DNA from: an uncultured Oscillospiraceae bacterium
GTDB taxonomy: Bacteria > Bacillota > Clostridia > Oscillospirales > Acutalibacteraceae
Reading direction: 5' to 3'
NCBI GenBank assembly: GCA_910588935.1
Contig: CAJUSM010000046.1
Location: 1-22,790 of the forward strand
Length of the DNA: 22,790 nt
Part shown: piece by piece, positions 16,733 to 22,790 of the stretch
Layout of the letters: the number at the start of each line of letters is the position of its first letter
Position numbering within the stretch: the stretch's first letter is position 1
Made by a program: the position numbers and the translations under genes
Notes under the pieces: model-generated
Seen by the model: the letters and a program-made list of their open reading frames with translations, nothing else
Database searches by the model: none
Told to the model about the DNA's origin: nothing

Positions 16733-17077
16733 TTATTTAAGCTGTTCCTTAACCTTAGCGGCTTTACCCACACGGTCACGGAGATAATAAAGCTTTGCAC
16801 GGCGTACACGCCCTTGCCGAACAACTCTAACAGCCTTGACATTGGGAGAATGCAAGGGGAAAACCCTTTCTACACCTACGCCATAAGAAACTCGGCGAAC
16901 AGTAAAGGTCTCGCTAACCCCACTGCCCTTACGCGCAATAACAGTACCCTCAAATTGCTGAATTCTTTCGCGCTCGCCTTCGCGGATATTTACATCCACG
17001 CGAATGGTGTCACCAATATTAAACTGAGGGGCCTCGGCTTTCAGGGAATCCTGAGAGATAATTTTGATTGCATCCAT
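16733..17077 (-). CDS. rplS: 50S ribosomal protein L19
   Basis: L19 sits at the 30S-50S interface. The product is 114 residues, usual for bL19, with FNIGDTIRVDVNIREGERERIQ-type opening strands and the conserved end RVGKAAKVKEQL. The start is ATG at 17077 (MDAIKII): GGAGG lies eight bases upstream and homologues begin here. An upstream in-frame ATG at 17110 has no support. The gene has its own promoter (17219-17247), a structured GC-rich leader and a terminator, so it can be a single transcription unit. Confidence 0.97.
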   Translation of the reverse strand: MDAIKIISQDSLKAEAPQFNIGDTIRVDVNIREGERERIQQFEGTVIARKGSGVSETFTVRRVSYGVGVERVFPLHSPNVKAVRVVRQGRVRRAKLYYLRDRVGKAAKVKEQLK

Positions 17078-17110
17078 TTGATATTCCTCCAAATTGTTGA
17101 TTTCAGACAT

Positions 17111-17212
17111 TCATGCCAACGTACGGCAGCGGACTGCCCGCTTCCTGCACGGGAACCCCGTGCTTGACCCCCACGGGCAAGCCTGATGAGAAAGCCCGCG
17201 GATCTCAAATGC
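17111..17212 (-). promoter_or_regulatory. Probable L19 leader (structured 5' UTR of rplS)
   Basis: The rplS leader is strongly GC-rich against AT-rich flanks and folds into at least three consecutive hairpins on the minus strand. First is CCGCGGGC with GCCCGTGG (17194-17201 with 17171-17178, one G-U pair). Second is a perfect GCACGGG-GTT-CCCGTGC (17147-17163). Third is GGCAG-TCCG-CTGCC (17125-17138). Position and character fit the ribosomal-protein L19 leader class known from Firmicutes, thought to mediate autoregulation. I have not matched it to the published consensus, so the class name is an inference. Confidence 0.6.
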
Positions 17213-17218
17213 GTTCCT

Positions 17219-17247
17219 ATTTTACCACAACTTGTGGTAAAAGGCAA
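17219..17247 (-). promoter_or_regulatory. Promoter of rplS
   Basis: The minus strand reads TTGCCT (17242-17247), a 17-base spacer, and TAAAAT (17219-17224): 4/6 and 5/6 matches at ideal spacing. A start near 17212 would place the structured leader exactly at the 5' end of the mRNA. It begins about 8 bases upstream of the leader, just downstream of the DUF2344 stop codon. Confidence 0.7.
17220..17242. repeat. Perfect 11-bp palindrome inside the rplS promoter
   Basis: Arms TTTTACCACAA and TTGTGGTAAAA are separated by one base. The repeat fills the spacer and overlaps most of the -10 and one base of the -35 element. No U-run follows on either strand, so it is not a normal terminator. The placement is that of a repressor operator; the binding protein is unknown. 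Confidence 0.75.
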
Positions 17248-17254
17248 GTTCTTT

Positions 17255-17908
17255 TTACTGTATATCGGAAAAATCTTTTGTCATTAAGGACTTTCGAGTT
17301 ATTGTGCTATATGGCTCAAATCCTTCATATTGCTTTAGGGCCTCCAACAGTAACGCTGGATTTACGCTTCCCTCTGTACTGCATGGCAGTGTTACATCAA
17401 TTAACAGTGCGCCCGGTACAGATGCTTTTATTGTGGAGATAAAAAACGGCTTAATATCAAAGGACTTGTCTCCTTTTTTTCCATGCTTTAGCACAATAAC
17501 CGAATCCCTTTTTAGTAAGCGGTCAAAGGCAGCCTCCAAAATCTGCGGTTCCTCCCACTCCAGTTTAAGCTGATAGGCAGCTAAGGAGATTGCATCGAAC
17601 TTATGAAGGGGAATTGCTATTTTCAAAATGCGAATGTCTTCCGGAAGGCAAGAATTTAGCTTTACAACGGCTTGCTCAAAATCTGCTTCCTGAATTAACC
17701 TGATGTCCATACACTCTTGCTCTCCGCTAAACCCTAAAGAAAGAGGCATGGCAAATGTCATATAGATTCTTGGGTTAAAACCTTGCGTGTACCATACTGG
17801 CAATCCAGAAAGTTTTAGTGCTCGAGCCATACACCTTGTCAAATCCAAATGGGAAATATATTTGGCGGTGCCTGTTTTGCGAAACCAAACCCTAACGTTT
17901 TGCAACAC
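17255..17908 (-). CDS. DUF2344 (TIGR03936-like) radical SAM-associated protein
   Basis: The product is about 217 residues, starting with the family pattern VRVWFRKTGTAKYISHLDL, then ARALKLSGLPVWYTQGFNPRIYMTFAMPLSLGF, which is typical of DUF2344. This domain is either fused to, or encoded beside, the radical SAM protein upstream. A role in tRNA/ribosome modification has been suggested for the pair but is not established. The start is GTG at 17908: GGAGG lies five bases upstream, and the frame above it overlaps the radical SAM coding sequence without similarity. It overlaps the radical SAM gene by 17 bases, so the two are translationally coupled. Confidence 0.9.
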   Translation of the reverse strand: MLQNVRVWFRKTGTAKYISHLDLTRCMARALKLSGLPVWYTQGFNPRIYMTFAMPLSLGFSGEQECMDIRLIQEADFEQAVVKLNSCLPEDIRILKIAIPLHKFDAISLAAYQLKLEWEEPQILEAAFDRLLKRDSVIVLKHGKKGDKSFDIKPFFISTIKASVPGALLIDVTLPCSTEGSVNPALLLEALKQYEGFEPYSTITRKSLMTKDFSDIQ

Positions 17909-19805
17909 AAAGCCCTCCTTTAAAGCATGCTGCCCCACAGTTAGAGCACTTTTCCCGACAATTGGGCGTAGTTTCTTCTCGGTATGCTCGTCTGCACTCC
18001 TCTGCCAAGAATTCCTTACGGATTCCATAATCCAGATGGTCCCAAGGAAACACTTCGTTAAAGTCTCTGGTCCGGTTGGCATAAAACGCCGGGTCCAATC
18101 CACAAGCATGAAACGCTTCTATCCACTTGTCATACTTAAAACAATCGTCCCAACCATCAAAATGCAGTCCAAGTTCAATAGCCTTTTCCAGTACAGCACA
18201 TAACCGTCGATCTCCTCTAGCAAAAACCGCCTCTAAAAAACTGGTTTTGGCATCATGATAGCTAACACTCACACGCCGAGAGGAGTTGCTGCTTTTTAAT
18301 TCGTGCTGCTTCATATTTAGAACATCCATTGTATCTTGTCCGAACCACTGAAAAGGGGTAAAGGGTTTGGGCACAAATGCAGCTGCGCTTAAGGAAACTT
18401 CAACATTTTTACCTTTAGGCTTGACCTTATTAGCATAAAAGGTATCTACCACCATTTTTCCCAGACCCAAAATCGCATGAATGTCTTCAGTGGTTTCAGT
18501 AGGTAGTCCAATCATAAAGTAAAGCTTTATTCTTGTCCACCCCTCTGAGAACGCAACATCTACCGTATGCCTTAATTGCTCTTCTGTGACATTCTTATTA
18601 ATTACATCTCGCATACGTTGTGAACCTGCCTCAGGCGCAAACGTTAAGCCGCTTTTCCGTACAGAATTAACTCGCTCCATCAGTTCGGGAGAAAAATTAT
18701 CAACGCGCAACGAAGGCAACGAGAGACTGACTTTCTCCTTCTCTGTCCAAAGATGCAGCTGATCTAAAAGGCCATTTAAATCACTATAGTCGCTGGTGCT
18801 CAAAGAGGAAAGGGAGATTTCATCATAGCCGGTGGCCGCGCAAGACGCCTGACAAATCTGGTCAATTACCGGGATGCTTCGCTCTCGGAACGGTCTATAA
18901 AGAAATCCTGCCTGGCAAAACCGACAACCACGAATACACCCACGCAGGACTTCCACGGAAATGCGGTCGTGGACAATATCTATCATTGGTACAGGAAAGG
19001 ATTCCGGTACATAGGTTTGATCCATATCCTTGACAACCCGCTTCTTTACTACTGCTGGAGCCCCATGCAAAGCCACATAGTTTTTCACAGTCCCGTCTGG
19101 ATGGTATGTGGCGTGATACATAGAAGGAACATAAACACCTTCTATTTGTGCAGCCTCTCGAAGAAATTCGTTTTTACCTTTTCCGTCTTTTTTACATTGA
19201 CGGTATAGTTCCATAACCTCTATATCTACTTCCTCGCCATCACCCAAAAAAAACAGATCGAAGAAATCTGCTAATGGCTCTGGATTGCAGGCACATGGGC
19301 CACCACCTACTACAATATTAAACAGATCTGTTCTATCTTTACTACGCAGAGGAATACCTGCCAATTTCAGCATATTTAGTACATTTGTATAGCTTAACTC
19401 ATACTGAAGCGTAAACCCAATAAAGTCAAATTCCTTTACAGGATCTCCACTTTCCAAAGCATATAGAGGTATTCCATGTTGTATCATCTGCTCTTCCATA
19501 TCAACCCATGGCGCAAAAACTCGCTCACACCAAAAGTATGGAACCTGGTTAAAGGCACCATACAATAACTTAATTCCCAAATGAGACATTCCTATCTCAT
19601 AGACATCAGGAAAACAGAAAGCGAACCGGACTTCTACTTTGGAGGGGTCTTTCATGACCGCATTTACCTCACCGCCTACATAACGGCCAGGCCTCTCCAC
19701 ACTCATTAAAATTTTGTGGCTTAATGCTAATTTTCTTTCTTTTTTATCGGGATTATCGTGCAGATTGCACGATAATCCCGACATTTTTTTGTCTTGTAAA
19801 TCCAC
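17892..19805 (-). CDS. TIGR03960-like B12-binding-domain/radical SAM protein
   Basis: The 637-residue protein has an N-terminal cobalamin-binding-like region (about 40-200, including FCFPDVYEIGMSHLG and the VVGGGPCACNPEPLADFFD segment). A radical SAM core follows, with the [4Fe-4S] motif C290-x3-C294-x2-C297 (RGCIRGCRFCQAG). The C-terminus is Cys-rich (CREKCSNCGAACFKGGLC) and could bind a second cluster. The order TIGR03960 then DUF2344 is a known pairing. The reaction is unknown. The start is GTG at 19805, with GGAG six bases upstream. Its first 25 or so residues are unlike the family and are encoded partly by the inverted repeat at 19748-19780. The conserved part begins near ILMSVERPGRYVGGE. 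Confidence 0.93.
   Translation of the reverse strand: MDLQDKKMSGLSCNLHDNPDKKERKLALSHKILMSVERPGRYVGGEVNAVMKDPSKVEVRFAFCFPDVYEIGMSHLGIKLLYGAFNQVPYFWCERVFAPWVDMEEQMIQHGIPLYALESGDPVKEFDFIGFTLQYELSYTNVLNMLKLAGIPLRSKDRTDLFNIVVGGGPCACNPEPLADFFDLFFLGDGEEVDIEVMELYRQCKKDGKGKNEFLREAAQIEGVYVPSMYHATYHPDGTVKNYVALHGAPAVVKKRVVKDMDQTYVPESFPVPMIDIVHDRISVEVLRGCIRGCRFCQAGFLYRPFRERSIPVIDQICQASCAATGYDEISLSSLSTSDYSDLNGLLDQLHLWTEKEKVSLSLPSLRVDNFSPELMERVNSVRKSGLTFAPEAGSQRMRDVINKNVTEEQLRHTVDVAFSEGWTRIKLYFMIGLPTETTEDIHAILGLGKMVVDTFYANKVKPKGKNVEVSLSAAAFVPKPFTPFQWFGQDTMDVLNMKQHELKSSNSSRRVSVSYHDAKTSFLEAVFARGDRRLCAVLEKAIELGLHFDGWDDCFKYDKWIEAFHACGLDPAFYANRTRDFNEVFPWDHLDYGIRKEFLAEECRRAYREETTPNCREKCSNCGAACFKGGLCVAKR
19748..19780. 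repeat. Perfect inverted repeat, 14-bp arms, in the radical SAM 5' end
   Basis: Arms cgggattatcgtgc and gcacgataatcccg flank agatt. It can also be read as 13-bp arms around a 7-bp centre, the geometry of a tyrosine-recombinase crossover site. It encodes about residues 9-19 of the radical SAM protein. On the plus strand it is followed by ACATTTTTTT and would look like a terminator for antisense transcription. On the minus (sense) strand only A residues follow. Confidence 0.85.
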
Positions 19806-19975
19806 GATTTTCTCCTCTCTGGCGCTGGTTTTTTCATGATTTTATCATGACTTTATAAACAGGAAAAGCTCTGTTTTTTCTCGTTACACGACTAACGGCC
19901 ACAATTTGTGTTTTTCCGACTATGAAAGCTTGCCTAATACATAATCATGTCAAGCAAAACTACTTAACACGAAAA
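19806..19975. other. Gap between recombinase gene and radical SAM gene
   Basis: No gene is visible in these 170 AT-rich bases. They should hold the junction of the mobile element with the host chromosome and any promoter of the radical SAM operon. An inverted repeat tcatgat-ttt-atcatga lies at 19834-19850. A perfect TTGACA (minus strand, 19948-19953) has no matching -10 at proper spacing. The radical SAM ribosome-binding site (GAGAGGAG) lies at the left end. Confidence 0.5.
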
Positions 19976-21277
19976 TCATGTTGGCAATAGCTCAGAAACT
20001 ATGGAATCGATAGCAAGAGTTTCTGTGACGTCGGAGGGAAGTACTTCCTCCAAAAACGGTTGTATGGCAGAGAGTCCATCAGTAATGATCTGCTGAGGGT
20101 TCGTATAGGTGTCAGCGGTAAAAATTTCTTTGCTGTGCCCCATAGCAGATGCGATAGCCTTTAAACTCAAATTGTTTTCTGAAAGAATTGTAGCATATGT
20201 ATGACGTAAATCATGCCAATGCATATCCGGAAATCCGCATTCTGCCAACAATCGCTTAAATGGCTTTTTATAACTCCCCCTATTAAAAGGGTTTCCGTTC
20301 TCCTTGCACCAAATATATCCATGGTCCTGAAAATCAATCACTTTCCCTTTTCGCAGCTCATACTTCTCACGCTCCAGAATAATCTCGTCTATAACAAACT
20401 GTGGAACGGGAGTTATGCGGTCCCCTGAATACGTTTTTGGCGATAGTTCCTGCTTAATCAACATCCCTTCTTGTACAGAAGAGACATCCTCATCGACCTT
20501 TCTTCCTAGCTGTCTTTGAATGTGGGCTTCATTAGTGCCAAAATCAATATCCGTATACTTTAGAGCAATTATTTCGCTGATACGTATTCCCATAGTTATC
20601 GCAAAGAAAAGTGGAAGCAAGATTCCTGGCTCTTTTTCCTTACATTCAAGCATGAACTTAATAGCTTGTTCAAGAGTGAGCGATGGTCGCGGTTTCTCGA
20701 CAGCTGGCCTTTTAGCTTTGGCTTCTTTGTAAGTTCTGGTAATCCCAATAGCTGGATTGATTCCAATGAAATTCTTTCCTTTAGCATAGTTGAAGGCCCC
20801 CCAGATAACGCCTAACATCTGTTTTTCAATAGAAGGGCTATCAATAGTTTTTAGGAGCTTAGCAAGCATACCTCTATTCACACTGCTCAATCTGGACTTG
20901 CCCATATACGGAACCAAATAATTGTAAATGATGTTTCTGTATGCCGTATAGGTCCCGTAAGCAATCTTTTTTTGCTTTATCATTACGACATACAGCCAAA
21001 AATCTAAGTATTCTTTTACAGTAGCTTTCGGGAAAGCGACGTACTCATGATTATGGAGCTGCGCAATTACGCGCTCCCTTTCCTTCAAACATTCTGACTT
21101 CTTTGAAAATCCCCCAACTTGCCTAGGTTCCTCTGTTCCATCAGCAAAAGTTAGGCTGAATCAAAAGCAGTATTTTCCTTTCGCAGGGGTAATTGAGGGA
21201 TTGAACTTCCAATCAATGATTTCACCATGGGTAAATGCTGGATTTATTTCGGGTGTTTCAAGGGGTTTTCTGTTCAT
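19976..21277 (-). pseudogene. Tyrosine recombinase/integrase interrupted by an in-frame TGA
   Basis: Read from ATG at 21277 (AGGAGGT six bases upstream, ATGA overlap with the previous gene), the frame gives MNRKPLETPEINPAFTHGEI and continues to codon 38. TGA follows at 21161-21163, and then the same frame continues through FSLTFADGTEEPRQVGGFSK into a complete recombinase ending at 19976. The stop lies in the N-terminal arm-binding beta-sheet region, where an arginine (CGA) would be natural. The catalytic set is intact: R232 (GIRISE), K281, H355-x2-R358 (HDLRH), H381 (MGHSK) and Y391 (DTYTN), numbered on the full frame. A shorter product of about 370 residues could start at TTG 21088, without the arm domain and without a good Shine-Dalgarno. 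It is either a recent nonsense mutant or a sequence error. Confidence 0.82.
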
Positions 21278-22497
21278 ACATCTACCTCCTCTAAAGAGTA
21301 GGCAGATTTTCCTGGGTCAAAAGCCTCATCAATAAAATCCTTTATGTCGTTTTTCCCTTCCATTACACCACAATATATTTCAAAAGTAGTATGAATGGAC
21401 TGATGGCCAAGTAAACGTGAGATCTTTAATAGTGTTAACCCCTGCTCGATTAATATTGTTGCGAACATATGCCGTAGGCCATGCACGGTAATATGCGGCA
21501 GCCCGTTTCGCACACAAATAGCAGATAAAGCAGCATTAATCGTATCACTTGACTTGATTTTGCCAAGACGGCTTACCATCACGAATTCATCGTTTGTATG
21601 GTCATAACGGCATCCATTTTTTTGCTTCCAGAAACCAATGAGCTGGACACGCTTTTCCAATTCATCAAATATAACGGCAGGAACCTCTTTGATTACGCGA
21701 TTGCTGTTCCTACTTTTTGGGGGTTTGACTGACTGATCGGATGTAAAATGAAAATCCTGATTGTCAAAAGTCACGGTATAGTTGCGAGTAATTTGCCGTG
21801 ATATGTGTATAAAACGTTCTTCACGATTAAAGTCCGTAAACTTCAAACCAAGAATTTCGCCCTTTCGCAATCCACAAAAAAGAGCAAGCAACACTTCTAA
21901 ATAGAGCGTCTGATTACAAGAAGCAGCCGCCAATAACGTCTTTATTTGTTCTTTGGTCAGGATCTGAATCTTTGGAATCGTCGCATAATATCTCTTTGCA
22001 GATTCCATCGGGTTTGTTTTGATGTATCCGTCATTCATAGCATCTTTAAAGGCAATTCTTAAGAATTTCTGCGTTTGTACCCCGGCACTTTCTGGATGCT
22101 TAGAGCATCTTTCAAGTAGCACGTCAATATACTCAGTTGTCACCATTGTCAACAGCACGTCATTTGTGATATTGGGTTGTATAATATGATACAAGACATA
22201 GGAAAATCCAATTTTGATTGAACTTTCGACCCGAGCCAAGAAGACATTATGAAACCAGTATGTAAGATATCCAGCAAAAGAGAACTGAGTGTTTTGCTTC
22301 TGCCGATATTGAGATATCTCTTTATCAAAACGTTCTCTTTCTTCCCAATAGTGATCTTCTGCTTCTTCTGCTGTTTGAAATCCACCCTTTTTCCCATATT
22401 TTATTGTAAAATCATCATTGATAGTCTTGGTTCTGTGGTACCATGACCCCCTTTCAAAAAAGACAACCTCTTTACCTTTTGTCGATTTCTTTTGCAT
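21274..22497 (-). CDS. Tyrosine recombinase/integrase (first of tandem pair)
   Basis: This phage-integrase family protein of 407 residues has an N-terminal arm-type DNA-binding region (about 10-60, GSWYHRTKTI ... GGFQTAEEAEDHYWEER), a core-binding helical domain (about 70-170) and a catalytic domain. The active-site residues are all present: R211 (GLRKGE), K261 (PPKSRNSNR), H339-x2-R342 (HGLRH), H365 (LGHQS) and Y375 (EIYCG). The start is ATG at 22497 with AGGAGGT nine bases upstream; the frame extends further up, but without a ribosome-binding site. Its stop overlaps the next recombinase start as ATGA. The two proteins share layout but differ clearly in sequence, so they are not a recent duplication. 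Confidence 0.94.
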   Translation of the reverse strand: MQKKSTKGKEVVFFERGSWYHRTKTINDDFTIKYGKKGGFQTAEEAEDHYWEERERFDKEISQYRQKQNTQFSFAGYLTYWFHNVFLARVESSIKIGFSYVLYHIIQPNITNDVLLTMVTTEYIDVLLERCSKHPESAGVQTQKFLRIAFKDAMNDGYIKTNPMESAKRYYATIPKIQILTKEQIKTLLAAASCNQTLYLEVLLALFCGLRKGEILGLKFTDFNREERFIHISRQITRNYTVTFDNQDFHFTSDQSVKPPKSRNSNRVIKEVPAVIFDELEKRVQLIGFWKQKNGCRYDHTNDEFVMVSRLGKIKSSDTINAALSAICVRNGLPHITVHGLRHMFATILIEQGLTLLKISRLLGHQSIHTTFEIYCGVMEGKNDIKDFIDEAFDPGKSAYSLEEVDV

Positions 22498-22556
22498 TGT
22501 TAACGCACCTCCTTTGATAAAAGGAAGTGGCAATCAATTTGCGTATAGACCAATTT

Positions 22557-22585
22557 ATTATACCACATTCTCCGAAGGCTTTCAA
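22557..22585 (-). promoter_or_regulatory. Promoter of the recombinase pair
   Basis: The minus strand reads TTGAAA (22580-22585), a 17-base spacer and TATAAT (22557-22562), close to the sigma-A consensus. It lies about 60 bases upstream of the first recombinase start codon. The -35 is part of the inverted repeat at 22580-22599. Confidence 0.85.
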
Positions 22586-22599
22586 ATGTCAATTTGAAA
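22580..22599. promoter_or_regulatory. Inverted repeat over the -35 of the recombinase promoter
   Basis: Perfect 8-bp arms TTTCAAAT and ATTTGAAA are separated by gtca. The repeat includes the whole -35 hexamer, so a dimeric regulator bound here would block polymerase. This suggests an operator for an element-encoded repressor or excisionase, none of which is fully inside the window. Confidence 0.6.
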
Positions 22600-22654
22600 A
22601 CCTACATAAAATATAGAAATTACTCTTGACCATGCTTGTTTTTCGTCAAAATGA

Positions 22655-22790
22655 TTACCCGCTTCCATTATGCCATTTGTCAAATGCGGACTTAGGTATT
22701 CTGTATTGCTTTCCGATTTTTATCACTCGAAATGGTGTCAGCGCCGCTGATAAAATGAAAGAAAACGCCGAGGAAAAAATGTAGTTTTGT
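22655..22790 (-). CDS. C-terminal part of a probable excisionase-type DNA-binding protein
   Basis: The last 44 codons of a frame entering from the right edge end at TAA 22655-22657. The tail FRVIKIGKQYRIPKSAFDKW strongly resembles the wing and C-terminal helix of excisionase-family (MerR-like winged helix) proteins, where an 'IGK-x-YRIPK-x-AF-x-W' pattern is common. The visible residues before it (FSSAFSFILSAALTPF) do not look like the usual helix-turn-helix, so the N-terminal half may be divergent or frameshifted. It lies directly upstream of the two recombinases, the expected place for xis. Too short to be certain. Confidence 0.6.
   Translation of the reverse strand, partial: QNYIFSSAFSFILSAALTPFRVIKIGKQYRIPKSAFDKWHNGSG

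Larger units (their letters stand above)
19976..22790 (-). mobile_element. End of an integrative element (two recombinases, probable excisionase)
   Basis: Two tandem tyrosine recombinases and an upstream excisionase-like tail, beside an otherwise conserved housekeeping region, mark one terminus of an integrative element (prophage, ICE or similar). The element runs past the right edge, so its type and cargo are unknown. The left boundary is somewhere between the recombinase stop and the start of the radical SAM gene. The matching attachment repeat at the far end lies outside the window. Confidence 0.72.

Noticed and set aside
16660..16842. Upstream extension of the first signal peptidase to 16842
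   Set aside because: It crosses the rplS terminator and the end of rplS in another frame, and lacks signal peptidase similarity. ATG at 16659 has a good Shine-Dalgarno.
17220..17242. Paired DnaA boxes
   Set aside because: TTTACCACA differs from TTATCCACA at two positions, and there is no cluster of boxes or origin-type gene nearby.
17909..18109. Upstream extension of the DUF2344 gene to 18109
   Set aside because: It lies inside the radical SAM coding sequence in another frame. GTG at 17908 has GGAGG at the right spacing and starts exactly at the family N-terminus.
19948..19953. TTGACA as -35 of a radical SAM promoter
   Set aside because: No -10-like hexamer lies 16-18 bases downstream (the sequence there is around AAGCTTTC).
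21161..21163. UGA recoding (Trp, Gly or selenocysteine)
   Set aside because: TGA is a normal stop in lon, lysA and others here, and no SelB-type hairpin or Sec-family context is evident in a recombinase arm domain.
1..22790. Plus-strand open frames of 60-180 codons opposite the genes
   Set aside because: All lie antisense to well-recognised minus-strand genes or tRNAs, and none showed a recognisable family.
1..22790. CRISPR arrays, insertion sequences, toxin-antitoxin or biosynthetic clusters
   Set aside because: No regularly spaced direct repeats, transposase frames or such gene sets were seen; outside the integrase region the window is conserved housekeeping.

Overview
The window is a compact, low-to-moderate GC stretch of a Firmicutes chromosome. 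Gene content and order (tig-clpP-clpX-lon-engB; rplS-lepB-rbgA-rnhB-yraN; a radical-SAM/DUF2344 pair) suggest a Clostridia member, probably near the Oscillospiraceae/Ruminococcaceae; the genus cannot be told from the sequence. Every supported gene lies on the minus strand, so transcription runs from high to low coordinates.

Layout, in order of transcription. (1) 22790-19976: one end of an integrative element that continues past the right edge. It holds the tail of a probable excisionase-type protein, a strong promoter overlapped by an inverted repeat, and two tandem tyrosine recombinases overlapping by ATGA. The second recombinase has an in-frame TGA at codon 39. (2) 19805-17255: a radical SAM protein with a GTG start and its DUF2344 partner, overlapping by 17 bases. 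The first codons of the radical SAM gene contain a perfect inverted repeat with 14-bp arms. (3) 17247-16733: a strong promoter with a perfect palindrome in its spacer, a GC-rich structured leader (probable L19 leader) and rplS, followed by an intrinsic terminator. (4) 16659-10358: two tandem type I signal peptidases, rbgA, rnhB, yraN, an M19 dipeptidase, threonine synthase and a metallophosphoesterase, packed like an operon. (5) 10317-3752: a proteostasis cluster with its own extended -10 promoter: trigger factor, ClpP, ClpX, Lon, then the ribosome-assembly GTPase EngB. (6) 3742-414: lysA, a YerC/TrpR-like regulator, a SAM methyltransferase and the redox chaperone Hsp33. (7) 395-1: a near-consensus promoter driving tRNA-Val, -Asp, -Phe and -Gly (the last cut by the window edge).

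Most of the window is conserved housekeeping: protein folding and turnover, ribosome assembly, secretion, and lysine/threonine synthesis. I found no new defence or biosynthetic system. The points most worth a second look are the mobile-element end (nonsense codon, promoter operator, partial excisionase), the lox-like palindrome inside the radical SAM gene, the palindrome inside the rplS promoter, and a tRNA-Val whose acceptor stem does not pair correctly.
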